Positions 9,553-17,286 are shown, numbered from the stretch's first letter. The stretch is 64,000 bases of DNA from Rhodospirillaceae bacterium (GCA_018666155.1 JABJAH010000049.1:87868-151867), one strand, 5' to 3'. Notes: generated by a model from the letters alone, not told the origin. Program-made: numbers and translations.

Positions 9553-11019
9553 TTAACCGCCGAGACTAAGTGGGTCGCAGTATTGGTTTGATCGCTTCAA
9601 TTGCTGACAAATAGTGTTTGCCTGTCCACGATCCGCGAGGGGTCCGGCCAGCAATCTATAGAAAGTACCCTTGCCGGCGCCCAGGTTAACTCTACGGATC
9701 GTAGAATTGAGATCTCCAAGCTGAGATGCGTACTTCCCAGAAATTGTACGCCAACCAGACTCCGCGGCCTGTTGACTGCGATACGACGCCAAATGCAATC
9801 CGAGTGCTGCCTGCATCGACTTCGCCGTTTTCGCTTCCCCAGTTTTGGTCGACGGAGTTGTAACACTCTGTCCTCCAACTGTTGGAATTTCCCCCATCGT
9901 CAAATACCCATCGATAGCAGCGCGTTCCTGGTCAAACTCAGAATCTGATATCACACCTTCATATCTGAGACGCTCTAGCTGCCCTATCATTCCAGCCGCA
10001 GCAATAACATCTTGGGGCGGCGGTGCTGGCGTTGCCCTTGATCTCGGATCGTTTGGAAGAAGCGCGTCTAATATCATACCGCGCTCGATAGAATGCTGTC
10101 TTGGGGTTATCACACGAAGTTCTAGTGAACGTTTCAGCGAAGAAAGTCTGGCAGAGATAGCATCGCCACTCGGCACTTCTCGTTCTAATGTCGCTGCAGG
10201 GGCGCCATGGCTATAGGGCAATATCGCCCCAACGTTCTCCATCCGGCGTTGCTCGCGTTCACTTCTCGTTACCAGCCCTTCTGCCACCAATCGCTCAAGA
10301 ATTGAAAACCGTTGCAACACGTTCTGTTGCCCTCGGGTCAAACGAATTTCACCTGGGGAAACTGACGTCGATTCAAAACTCTGTGATGATATGGAAGCGG
10401 GTATGAATTCGCGCCCCATGGAACGCGTCTGCACAGTGGCGGAAGAAACTATCCGAGTTTCCGGACTCATTTGCTGATTGAGCAAAGAAAACTGCGAGTC
10501 ACTCGGGCTATTCATTGGAACTGATGGAAAAGATGTCTCCATTGCGACAGGTTGCTCAACCGGCGCCGTCATAACAGGAGGAACAGAAGGATTTGAAGAC
10601 ACGTTTGGCCGGACTGACATCGTACTTGTGCCGGAGCTCTGAGCTGTTCCACCCGGAGCTGGGACAAGCATCATTGGTCGGCCCGCCTCCTCAACCACAC
10701 CTGGCATTGCAAGAGCCTGCTGTGACGCCAATGGTGGTGGCGGAGCATTGATTGGATCATTCATGGCTACCGACGAGCCGCTAGAAAGAGACGCAAAACT
10801 AGCGTCGCTCATCGAGCTTTCGCGAGCCTGGCTTTGAGTCTGATTAAATGATGCTGCTACCGAGCCACCATCACGGGGTATGAACTCGCCTGGCAATACA
10901 GTGGCGGCACCAGGAGGGCGCGCCAACAAATCTCCATACGCGAGTTCATTGATACCCGCGCAGCCTTGCAGGGCTATCAATGAAGCTGCCAAAGCAAAAG
11001 CCGGCCGAAAAGCCTGCAT
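9553..11019 (-). CDS. SPOR-domain lipoprotein with three SHOCT-like helical repeats
   Basis: Product of 488 residues. The start at 11019 gives a lipoprotein signal (AFRPAFALAASLIALQGC) with a lipobox cysteine; the frame is open to 11091 but that would bury the signal. A low-complexity Pro/Ser/Met-rich linker follows. The region then has three similar helix-turn-helix units with a leucine / Gly or Val-I-(T/S) pattern (LERLVAEGLVTRSERE, LKRSLELRVITPRQHS, LERLRYEGVISDSEFD) that look like SHOCT-type short repeats. The last 75 residues are a SPOR domain, which binds septal peptidoglycan stripped of peptides. A role in cell division or envelope anchoring is inferred. A LysM-like protein gene lies upstream on the same strand. 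Confidence 0.8.
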   Translation of the reverse strand: MQAFRPAFALAASLIALQGCAGINELAYGDLLARPPGAATVLPGEFIPRDGGSVAASFNQTQSQARESSMSDASFASLSSGSSVAMNDPINAPPPPLASQQALAMPGVVEEAGRPMMLVPAPGGTAQSSGTSTMSVRPNVSSNPSVPPVMTAPVEQPVAMETSFPSVPMNSPSDSQFSLLNQQMSPETRIVSSATVQTRSMGREFIPASISSQSFESTSVSPGEIRLTRGQQNVLQRFSILERLVAEGLVTRSEREQRRMENVGAILPYSHGAPAATLEREVPSGDAISARLSSLKRSLELRVITPRQHSIERGMILDALLPNDPRSRATPAPPPQDVIAAAGMIGQLERLRYEGVISDSEFDQERAAIDGYLTMGEIPTVGGQSVTTPSTKTGEAKTAKSMQAALGLHLASYRSQQAAESGWRTISGKYASQLGDLNSTIRRVNLGAGKGTFYRLLAGPLADRGQANTICQQLKRSNQYCDPLSLGG

Positions 11020-11236
11020 ATTAGCATCCACCCATCTATACTTCGGTTCTAATAAAATAGGCGCCAGAAAGGCGTATTTAAAAGAACCCACTCCGTTCCC
11101 ATCGTAAATAATTGTACGAATTTTTTAAGAAACGATTAATTAGGCCGAATCTGAGATGCAAAAATTAGATATCTGGCAGATTACCAAGCATTTGCACCCC
11201 GTGATACGATAACGGCACTTCTGCACAAATCTGGCC

Positions 11237-11653
11237 CTATCGATTTGGGATCCAGATAGCCTGCCCGGGAAGCAGATTCTCACGACCGTCTAACCATGCA
11301 TTAAGTTGATATATGATTTCCACAGTCGTGTTTTCCCTTTTGGCCAGCATAGCAACCGTATCGTCTCGGCGCGCCAACACTCTCGAAACAGGAAACGAAG
11401 CCGGCCCTTCAACCGCTTGAGGTTGTTGCAGCGATGAAATCTCGTCCTCTAGCTTGGTAAGTCGGACCTTTAGATCAGAGTTTTCGGCTTCAAAAGTCTT
11501 ATGCCGTTCTGATAGAGAGACGTTTTCTTGATTGAGCTCGTCAACTAGGAGTTCAAGGCCTCCAATATGGCTCACCACCATTGACGTGACCGCTACAGAA
11601 AAAATGACCGCTGTTACGACCAGAGCCCATGTTCTTTGTAAATTTGACATCAT
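11237..11653 (-). CDS. Small membrane protein with coiled coil and LysM-like domain
   Basis: Product of 138 residues: one membrane helix (about 8-30), a coiled coil (about 35-75, heptads such as LVDELNQENVSL and LKVRLTKLEDEISSL), then a C-terminal LysM-like domain (RRDDTVAMLAKRENTTVEII ending in LLPGQAIWIP). LysM domains bind N-acetylglucosamine in peptidoglycan, so this is probably a periplasm-facing cell-wall-linked protein. It lies between the SPOR lipoprotein and the prophage relic; its composition fits the chromosome rather than the phage segment. Function otherwise unknown. Confidence 0.7.
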   Translation of the reverse strand: MMSNLQRTWALVVTAVIFSVAVTSMVVSHIGGLELLVDELNQENVSLSERHKTFEAENSDLKVRLTKLEDEISSLQQPQAVEGPASFPVSRVLARRDDTVAMLAKRENTTVEIIYQLNAWLDGRENLLPGQAIWIPNR

Positions 11654-11778
11654 CCATCCCGTCGAAGAATCTCTCTAACTATCCAATGCACTGATTATAT
11701 ATGACGAGCGAGCCTGACCGCACACTAAACGTTTTCAATTTGGAAGGAACCCGTAATTTACTTCCTACGTCTGCGGGC

Positions 11779-12813
11779 TTACCCAACAGAAAAGGACAAT
11801 GTTGAAGACTTACTTTTGCTGTTCGTCAACGATGGGAAAGGCGTATTCGCCAACAAATTGGACCTCCATTCCGCAAGATTAAATGGTACATCAAGAGCGG
11901 CCTGATTTAGCTGCTGTTTCTGCCCCCCGATCGCCGCCAACAGGTCAGCGTTTTGTAACGTTCTCTGGTCTGCTAGTTGTTGGGCATTGGCATTCGCGCC
12001 CGCCATGCCCTGAACTGCGGCTAGTTTTTTCTCATCGTGTCTATATCTTGCATCTAGATTTGTTAGCCGACTCTTCATGGCTAAATCAGTATTGGTTTGA
12101 TTTGCTTGCTGATCCAGTTGGGCCTGTTGAATGGCGCGCTGTAAACCTGCTTGCTGGTTGCCTTGCGATGCTTGAAGTGCTCGGTTCTGATCTCCTTGAA
12201 TCAAACCCGCGGCTGAGTTGTAGGCTTGATTCCTGAGTTGTGAAGAAGTGCTACCCACAGTTCGGAGATAATCGTCTGCGACCTGTGCATCTCGTATTGC
12301 GTGTCGCCCACCTCCAAACGCACCCCCTGCCGCTTGCTGAAGATCGGACGCATTAACCGTACGTACGTAATTTTGCCCAAGGTCCGCCAAAGATGTGTCG
12401 ATAACTTGATTCGTATATGGGTTCATGTACGCGTCAATATTCGCGTCCGTAAACTTCTGCGCCGCTACATTTTGGACCGGAGCCACTGTAGCAGTGCGCA
12501 TAGTGGGCGTGCCTCCAACGGTATTCATGCTGTGTGGCCCCTGCTCGCTGAGCGCTTCAAAGCCCGAAAATCCAAGGTCGTTTGCGGACAGGGGGCTGCC
12601 CTGGTTCGCATAGCTTTTGATTATATCAAAACTATTGAGCTGATCATCCGTGAAGCCAGCGACACGTTGAGTCGGTGCATTTTGAAGAAAAGGATCCGTT
12701 AGCCGATTGGCAATCGCAAGATTAGCTTGCCCAGCCTGTGAGACCCACGGTACCAATGATTGAGTTGAGCTACTTCTGCTCTTACTCTTGCTGCCACCAA
12801 ATATACCACCCAT
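11779..12813 (-). CDS. Podovirus-type virion protein (DNA ejection or internal virion protein-like)
   Basis: Product of 344 residues rich in Gln, Ala, Asn and Ser. It starts with a Gly/Ser/Lys-rich stretch (GGIFGGSKSKSRSSS) and ends with a similar one (SKSKSSTLSFSVG). Between them is YMNPYTNQVIDTSLADL and GGAFGGGRHAIRDAQ, a pattern I associate with podovirus-like internal or tail-associated virion proteins, then a long Gln-rich predicted helix. No enzymatic motif is seen. It is the last gene of the relic prophage on this strand, 1 base after the preceding gene. Its function in the host, if any, is unknown. Confidence 0.6.
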   Translation of the reverse strand: MGGIFGGSKSKSRSSSTQSLVPWVSQAGQANLAIANRLTDPFLQNAPTQRVAGFTDDQLNSFDIIKSYANQGSPLSANDLGFSGFEALSEQGPHSMNTVGGTPTMRTATVAPVQNVAAQKFTDANIDAYMNPYTNQVIDTSLADLGQNYVRTVNASDLQQAAGGAFGGGRHAIRDAQVADDYLRTVGSTSSQLRNQAYNSAAGLIQGDQNRALQASQGNQQAGLQRAIQQAQLDQQANQTNTDLAMKSRLTNLDARYRHDEKKLAAVQGMAGANANAQQLADQRTLQNADLLAAIGGQKQQLNQAALDVPFNLAEWRSNLLANTPFPSLTNSKSKSSTLSFSVG

Positions 12814-12814
12814 C

Positions 12815-13171
12815 TTAGATATCCTTTATTCCAACGCTAAATATTTCTTCATAGCCGAGTTCACGAAGCCACCCTCGCCGGCCGCAGTACTCAACTCGGT
12901 TGCAACCCTGCAGTCGTGCTTTTTCGATGAGACAGGTCTCAGTATTCCGTAAATCTTCAAGGTCCCCTCCCGCCAACAGAAAAACGAAAGCCCGTGCCGC
13001 TGGATAGTCAACGATTGTGTGGACCACGGCGGAATCTTGGGTTGGATAAAGTTCGTACTCGCCAGCCACCAAAGCGTCGACGATATGCACCTCTGAAAAG
13101 AATCGCTGGCTTCGCTCTAACGCGGGCAAAAGCCACTTACGGCAACGCACCCATTCAGTTGCCAGATTCAT
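12815..13171 (-). CDS. Phage GNAT-like small protein
   Basis: Product of 118 residues. The pattern (W at about 13, AGEYELYP, VVHTIVDYPAARAFVFLLAGGDLEDLRN, QGCNRVEYCGRRGWLRELGYEE) is common in small proteins beside tail genes of podoviruses, often annotated as GNAT-like acetyltransferases because of the GRRGW turn; catalysis is unproven. It overlaps the upstream gene by one base (TAATG) and ends one base before the downstream start, so it is translationally coupled in the relic prophage operon. Confidence 0.6.
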   Translation of the reverse strand: MNLATEWVRCRKWLLPALERSQRFFSEVHIVDALVAGEYELYPTQDSAVVHTIVDYPAARAFVFLLAGGDLEDLRNTETCLIEKARLQGCNRVEYCGRRGWLRELGYEEIFSVGIKDI

Positions 13172-13653
13172 TAACGAGTTTTTTGTGTTTGCCGGACGTC
13201 CGCTCTGAGCACGCCAAAGCGCATGAAGGATGGAGCAGCATTTCCCTCAATGAGAATGCTGATATCCCTTCCCTGCCCACGGAAGTCGAGCTTCTTCGTA
13301 TTAGCGCTCACTTCGAAGGGGCCGTACTCTATCGCGCTATCATTTGGGTACATGCGTGCCTTAACCGTCAACATGACACCACCTACAAGATCCTCGAAAT
13401 CCGGCACAATGCCATATACATGTTGTGACGTGCCCTTGGACCCGACGGCCGCGTTGAGCACCGGACAGCGATACCAAGACGACGGTGAAAACGGCACGTG
13501 ATAGCGGCGGCGCACCGGTTCAAGGATTTGGCTGGCAACCCGCACCAGGCGGGGCAAAAGGACTGCGGGCGGCGTGTTATCGATCCCCTTGCGCTCGGCA
13601 AGCTGGCTCTTAGCCGCTTCCGCCAGGGTAAAATGATCTGAAAGATGGGTCAT
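13171..13653 (-). CDS. Chimeric relic: M15A peptidase N-terminal half fused to a virion protein C-terminus
   Basis: Product of 160 residues. Residues about 5-86 match M15A murein peptidases used as phage endolysins: LSDHFTLAEAAKS, VLLPRLVRVASQILEPVRRR, SSWYRCPVLNAAVG, and the zinc residues in SQHVYGIVPDF (His 78, Asp 85). The expected second half, with the WVHxS motif supplying the last zinc His, is absent. Instead the tail (YGPFEVSANTKKLDFRGQGR, then FMRFGVLRADVR) resembles the C-terminus of podovirus tail or stabilisation proteins. The simplest reading is that an internal deletion fused two phage genes in frame. Lytic activity is unlikely. The composition of sampled lines shifts near 13,440. 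Confidence 0.55.
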   Translation of the reverse strand: MTHLSDHFTLAEAAKSQLAERKGIDNTPPAVLLPRLVRVASQILEPVRRRYHVPFSPSSWYRCPVLNAAVGSKGTSQHVYGIVPDFEDLVGGVMLTVKARMYPNDSAIEYGPFEVSANTKKLDFRGQGRDISILIEGNAAPSFMRFGVLRADVRQTQKTR

Positions 13654-13696
13654 AGGAAAACTCTGGTGTGGCCCGCGGGATAGATGGTCGCGCCCC

Positions 13697-13870
13697 TCAC
13701 CCTTCGCGCAGCTGCTGATTCAGCACTGTCATATGTCGTGCCACGCTGAGGCGGAACCCGTTGGACTGTGCAGCGGCGTTGACCTTCTCGGCCTGGGCCT
13801 TGTTTTCTTCGAGCTTGCGTTCCAGTTGCTTCAGCAAGACCCAGGGAGATTTGAGCTTCATCGCGTTCAT
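13697..13870 (-). CDS. Small helical protein of the lysis cassette
   Basis: Encodes 57 residues, from an ATG at 13870 to a TGA at 13697. It is highly charged and probably helical (WVLLKQLERKLEENKAQAEK), with no membrane segment. The start overlaps the upstream stop in an ATGA arrangement, so translation is coupled to the membrane protein before it. Its place between a holin-like gene and an endolysin-like gene suggests a lysis-regulator or accessory role, but I recognise no family. Confidence 0.55.
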   Translation of the reverse strand: MNAMKLKSPWVLLKQLERKLEENKAQAEKVNAAAQSNGFRLSVARHMTVLNQQLREG

Positions 13871-14031
13871 AGAATGCTCTCTCGCATATGGATTTCGAGG
13901 GCCGTCAGGGCCTTAGTATTGGCATCGATGGAATCCAGGGCGCGCATCGCGAATTTGTAAAACAACAGGATGGCCAATCCGGCCAGGGCAATACCCGGCG
14001 ACGCCTTGGCGATTTCAAAAAGGAGGTCCAT
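13867..14031 (-). CDS. Holin-like small membrane protein
   Basis: Encodes 54 residues, from an ATG at 14031 to a TGA at 13867. There is one hydrophobic segment (PGIALAGLAILLFYKFAM), then an amphipathic helix (DANTKALTALEIHMRE). One membrane helix plus a helical tail, directly upstream of a small gene and an endolysin-like gene, fits a small holin or holin-like lysis protein. Sequence evidence for pore formation is lacking. The gene overlaps the next by 4 bases. Confidence 0.55.
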   Translation of the reverse strand: MDLLFEIAKASPGIALAGLAILLFYKFAMRALDSIDANTKALTALEIHMRESIL

Positions 14032-14157
14032 GGGACCGATCGATAAGGGGTCTAGACGGCGCGTTGAATTGGGCTTGAGCCTGTCAGAGGCGAAGCCACC
14101 AGGTCGCCAGTGTTGTTCTCAGCCGCATAGGTCCGTTCGCTAAGAACCGGGGCGCGG

Positions 14158-14193
14158 CAAGAAAGAGGGCCTGCCCAAAACAGAGCAGGCCCT
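14158..14193 (-). terminator. Minus-strand hairpin terminator upstream of the lysis cassette
   Basis: Perfect 9-bp stem AGGGCCTGC / GCAGGCCCT (14166-14174 with 14185-14193) around a 10-base loop. Read on the minus strand it is followed by CTTTCTTG, a weak U-rich tract. It would stop transcripts of the gene ending at 14316 before the lysis genes, implying that those have their own promoter or need antitermination. Confidence 0.55.
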
Positions 14194-14315
14194 AAGTAAA
14201 ATGAGGAGAGAACCGATATATCTAAGAAAATGCAGGTCAAACGATCTAGGACCCACACATCAGCGCTAAACATAAAAATTATCGGTAACGCCGAAGATGT
14301 GAATTATGTCAACTT

Positions 14316-14843
14316 TTATTGCATATTACAAGATGTTTTTTTCTCTTTTATGAGTAATATATCCATCAAGGCTTGTCGCAGCCCATCAAGCACCTGTTTG
14401 CGAGGCAAATCAAAGGCCGAGGATAGTGCGTATGGGCTGTTGTTCTCGTTGACGATGCGCTCAACCACGCTCAGCGCTGTCAATTTAGGGCGTCGACCCA
14501 CAAGCTGCCGACTCATCTCTCCCGCCCAGGGACGGTAGACCTTGCTCCATAACTCGGACTCACTATCACTGAGCCGCTCTAGTGGGGCCTGAGGCAGACT
14601 TCGTGCCGGCAGAGGGGCCGCGGCTTGGATTCTCGATTGAGGGAACATGCCGCGCGTCAAAGCCAATGAAAAACTGAGTATTTTTCGGGCCACGCGCTCT
14701 TGATCCGGGTTTAGCTCGCCTTGCTTGAGGAGATCGCTGACTTGATCGCGTTGCAGTTTAGCGACGGTCTCTGGGGTCGGTGCGATGGCCACCTCGGCCC
14801 GACGTGGTCGACCGCGTTTACACACAGGGATTAATCCCGTCAT
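14316..14843 (-). CDS. Prophage-associated protein with AT-hook-like N-terminus
   Basis: Product of 175 residues that I do not recognise. The N-terminus has KRGRPRRAEVAI, an AT-hook-like basic stretch, followed by predicted helices (TVAKLQRDQVSDLL, ERVARKILSFSLALTRG) and a C-terminal helix-rich part (LTALSVVERIVNENN, RKQVLDGLRQALMDILL). It is transcribed divergently from the phage repressor, from a good sigma-70-like promoter, the position usual for an early regulator or replication or packaging accessory gene. DNA binding is inferred from the basic motif only. Confidence 0.55.
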   Translation of the reverse strand: MTGLIPVCKRGRPRRAEVAIAPTPETVAKLQRDQVSDLLKQGELNPDQERVARKILSFSLALTRGMFPQSRIQAAAPLPARSLPQAPLERLSDSESELWSKVYRPWAGEMSRQLVGRRPKLTALSVVERIVNENNSPYALSSAFDLPRKQVLDGLRQALMDILLIKEKKTSCNMQ

Positions 14844-14927
14844 TCGGGCCTCCTTATAAATGAGATGTATGGAAGAGACGATTCAGCACGCCTGATTTGC
14901 AACGGCGGTGAGGTTCAAGCGTTAAAT

Positions 14928-14956
14928 ATTATAAATAACAGCAGCACACCGTCCAA
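14928..14956 (-). promoter_or_regulatory. Sigma-70-like promoter for the early phage gene
   Basis: On the minus strand TTGGAC (14956-14951) and TATAAT (14933-14928) are separated by exactly 17 bases, close to consensus. The start codon at 14843 lies about 85 bases downstream of the -10 element. It faces away from the repressor gene. Confidence 0.6.
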
Positions 14957-14961
14957 CTTTA

Positions 14962-14973
14962 GCCAAAATTGGC
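14962..14973. promoter_or_regulatory. Candidate repressor operator (palindrome between divergent promoters)
   Basis: GCCAA-AA-TTGGC, a perfect inverted repeat with 5-bp arms, sits between the leftward -35 element (14951-14956) and a rightward TTGACA (14981-14986). This is where a dimeric phage repressor would block both promoters. Binding is inferred. Confidence 0.4.
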
Positions 14974-14980
14974 GCACACA

Positions 14981-15009
14981 TTGACAACGGAGCTTAGAAG
15001 ATGAACAAT
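14981..15009 (+). promoter_or_regulatory. Possible promoter of the repressor gene
   Basis: TTGACA (14981-14986) with AACAAT (15004-15009) at 17-base spacing: a perfect -35 and a 4/6 match at -10. An alternative -10 (TATAAT, 15018-15023) lacks a good -35. The repressor start codon is at 15081. Confidence 0.4.
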
Positions 15010-15019
15010 GCGCAGAGTA

Positions 15020-15029
15020 TAATGCATTA
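15020..15029. promoter_or_regulatory. Candidate second operator, perfect 10-bp palindrome
   Basis: TAATGCATTA reads the same on both strands, overlaps the TATAAT-like element, and lies 51 bases before the repressor start, a position suited to autoregulation. Short AT-rich palindromes arise by chance, so confidence is limited. Confidence 0.3.
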
Positions 15030-15080
15030 TTTACTATATCGCAATGCAATCCTGCACCTAACAGGGATGCGAAATAAACT

Positions 15081-15884
15081 ATGGACGGCACTCAGACGAA
15101 CTCACCCCTTCCCGATGAAGCGCTGACGGCGCATCAACGGGAAACACGCAAACTCGTTCAGGCCATGATGGGCCTAACCGGTCAGACGGCCAGTGGTCTC
15201 GCTCTTGCAGCGGGCCTGACGCCGTCGACGGTCAACCGGTTCATGCATAAGCCGGTGCGCCACACCCTCAGCCAGCGCACCATGCTGGCCCTCCTCACCG
15301 AAACGTTCCTCACTATAAGAGAAAAGCCTCCGTCCGAATGGGACCGGCGCGCTTTGGCCGATCTCATTCCCGCTCTATCGGTCTATGAACAAGGCATTCT
15401 TGAACTGGCGCCTGATGTGGAATCGGTCATTAGGCAGGCCCGCGCCGCCGCAGGGCCCCAGTCGGGCCTATCGCACTACGCGGCCGAGCCAGGCCCGACA
15501 CCCAATCTGCCCGTCGTGCTTGTTTCCAGCCAAGACATCAACGTAAACGATGGCAACTTCGACGCAGCGCCAATGCGCACGCAGCGCCCTCCGTTTTTAT
15601 GGAGCGACCCCCTCGCCTTCGCCATCTTGATGCCTGATGACACCTTGATGCCACGCTATGACGCTGGCGATATGCTGTACGTAAGCCCTGCCCAATCTCT
15701 CGATGGTCCTAAGGTAGACGTCGTTTTAGCGCGATCTGGAGGAGGCTTTATCGTCGCTCAACTGGTCGCAGTAACCGCCCATTCGATTGCCATCGGCACA
15801 CTTTATCCGATCGCCAATGAGTTTTATGACCGCTCGAAGATGAGTGGCGCGTATCGCATCGTCGGCACTCAACGACTTCAGTAG
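15081..15884 (+). CDS. Phage CI/LexA-like repressor with degenerate S24 peptidase site
   Basis: Product of 267 residues. The N-terminal part holds a helix-turn-helix of XRE type (about 24-65; GQTASGLALAAGLTPSTVNR). The C-terminal part (about 165-267) has the S24 LexA/CI fold pattern (FAILMPDDTLMPRYDAGDML, ending in YRIVGTQRL). In active members the motif reads GDSMxP with a catalytic Ser; here that position is Thr (DDTLMP), and the Lys expected in the following strand is replaced (IVAQL). Self-cleavage is therefore doubtful, implying a repressor insensitive to SOS. It is divergent from the other phage genes, and its stop lies 3 bases from the stop of the convergent DUF2141 gene. Confidence 0.8.
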   Translation: MDGTQTNSPLPDEALTAHQRETRKLVQAMMGLTGQTASGLALAAGLTPSTVNRFMHKPVRHTLSQRTMLALLTETFLTIREKPPSEWDRRALADLIPALSVYEQGILELAPDVESVIRQARAAAGPQSGLSHYAAEPGPTPNLPVVLVSSQDINVNDGNFDAAPMRTQRPPFLWSDPLAFAILMPDDTLMPRYDAGDMLYVSPAQSLDGPKVDVVLARSGGGFIVAQLVAVTAHSIAIGTLYPIANEFYDRSKMSGAYRIVGTQRLQ

Positions 15885-15887
15885 GCG

Positions 15888-16400
15888 TTAGTGATGCAAT
15901 GTCGCTGTGACCGGGGTTAACGGCCCCGCAACCTCGAAAGCAACTTCTTCGTGTTTTGGCGTCGCTAATCGGATTTTCGGGTCATTCGACAACCCAAATG
16001 GCTCTGCCGGCAGCCCGATCCAGTTTTTGTCGAATTTTCTGTCCGTATCTTCATCCTGATATAGCGCGATTGCGTACACACCCGGAGTAAGGACTGGGAT
16101 CCACATCAAGGTCTCGCCCTTGATCGCCGGTACTCTCACTCTGTCGAGATACTGCCCCTTACCAAGAAATTTTTCAGGGTCATCGCCATGTAGATCGGCC
16201 GTAATCGTACCGATAGACTTTCTCACATCACGGATCGAAACCAATATGGAGTAGGGCGCCGCGCCACACTCAGATTGCTCAATGGCAACCGATTGCGAAA
16301 CCTCTTGAGCCTTTAGTGGTGAGAAGAATGCTGCCTGAGGTAACAAAAAGCTACACAACAAGAGTGTTCCAAAACACACTCTCTGATTTCGGTTCAGCAT
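15888..16400 (-). CDS. Exported DUF2141 domain protein
   Basis: Product of 170 residues with a signal peptide (QRVCFGTLLLCSFLLPQAAF, cleavage about 30). The mature part matches DUF2141: SILVSIRDVRKSIGTITADL, LTPGVYAIALYQDEDTDRKFDKNWIGLPAEPFGLSND. DUF2141 proteins are small periplasmic beta-sandwich proteins of unknown role. The DEDTDRKFD stretch could bind calcium; this is inference. The neighbour to the left is the prophage repressor, so this gene marks the right border of the phage relic. Confidence 0.85.
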   Translation of the reverse strand: MLNRNQRVCFGTLLLCSFLLPQAAFFSPLKAQEVSQSVAIEQSECGAAPYSILVSIRDVRKSIGTITADLHGDDPEKFLGKGQYLDRVRVPAIKGETLMWIPVLTPGVYAIALYQDEDTDRKFDKNWIGLPAEPFGLSNDPKIRLATPKHEEVAFEVAGPLTPVTATLHH

Positions 16401-16569
16401 TGATCATCTCCCCACAACCAAGACAATTTTTTGCACAGATATTTCTTAATAGGGTGATAAAATCACCAATGCTACAAAGCTCTAGCATCGCGGTTTGCAA
16501 CGACTTTTCACGGGATGCCGCTGTTCATGGCACGCTAACTGCGAGACTTAGACAAAGGGACTATTGGGT

Positions 16570-17286
16570 ATGGCGACTAATAAAAACGTGACTTCCGCTG
16601 CTGAGTTCGCCGAGCAACTTGAAGCCATCAAGAAAAAGCGCGGTTACCTCATGCCTCATCATGGCTTGCTTGCATTGACCGCCCCTGAACTCTTGGCCGG
16701 CTACGACGCCTGCTATAGCGCTCTGACATTGAAACAAAGGCAGCTCGCACCTATTGAAAAAGAGTTCATCTGGCTTGGAATCTTAGCTGCGCGGGAGGAA
16801 TACTTAGCCACCCAACATGTTACCAAGTTTCTCAAGGCTGGCGGGACGGCTGCCGAAGTGATTGCTGCCGCGCAGCTGGCGGCGTTAGCGCGAGGGGCTA
16901 GCTCACTCAGTTTCGCATCACAATACTGGTGCGACCAAGTCCCAGAGATCGATGGATCGTCGTTTTACTTAAACACCCTGCTGAAGCTAACAGATGGCAC
17001 TCCAGTGGAGCGGCCGCGGCTTCATCTTGCCATGATCGCGATACATACATCGCTACGCAACTGGCAGGAGCTGAAGTGGCATATCGCATGGGCTTACGAT
17101 GAAAGCGTTTCGGAAGAGTACATCGCAGAGGCTATGAGCTACTCGATGTTCACGGGCAGCATCCCTTACTTCATTGAAGGGTGCGAAGTATGGAGAACTA
17201 TGATTGCTAGCGGTGATGTTCAGGCCAGCGAAGCGTTCCACCTATGGGCAACAACAGACCAATCTGGACCCAGCACTGTCAAATAG
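16570..17286 (+). CDS. Carboxymuconolactone decarboxylase/AhpD-like protein without redox cysteines
   Basis: Product of 238 residues with two CMD/AhpD-like helical units (KEFIWLGILAAREEYLATQHVTKFLKAGGT and RPRLHLAMIAIHTSLRNWQELKWHI). In AhpD-type enzymes the first unit carries a CxxC plus His; here the corresponding stretch REEYLATQH keeps the His and has no cysteine, so peroxidase activity is not expected. The actual reaction is unknown. The ATG at 16570 has an AAGGG ribosome site; a TTG two codons earlier is less likely. Confidence 0.65.
   Translation: MATNKNVTSAAEFAEQLEAIKKKRGYLMPHHGLLALTAPELLAGYDACYSALTLKQRQLAPIEKEFIWLGILAAREEYLATQHVTKFLKAGGTAAEVIAAAQLAALARGASSLSFASQYWCDQVPEIDGSSFYLNTLLKLTDGTPVERPRLHLAMIAIHTSLRNWQELKWHIAWAYDESVSEEYIAEAMSYSMFTGSIPYFIEGCEVWRTMIASGDVQASEAFHLWATTDQSGPSTVK

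Noticed and set aside
14052..14273. A 73-codon open frame on the minus strand between the lysis genes and the AT-hook-like gene
   Set aside because: It covers the terminator hairpin, has no ribosome site and shows no recognisable pattern.
11779..15884. A gene transfer agent cluster
   Set aside because: The genes resemble a podovirus lysis and tail end with a CI-like repressor; no GTA capsid, portal or terminase genes are present.
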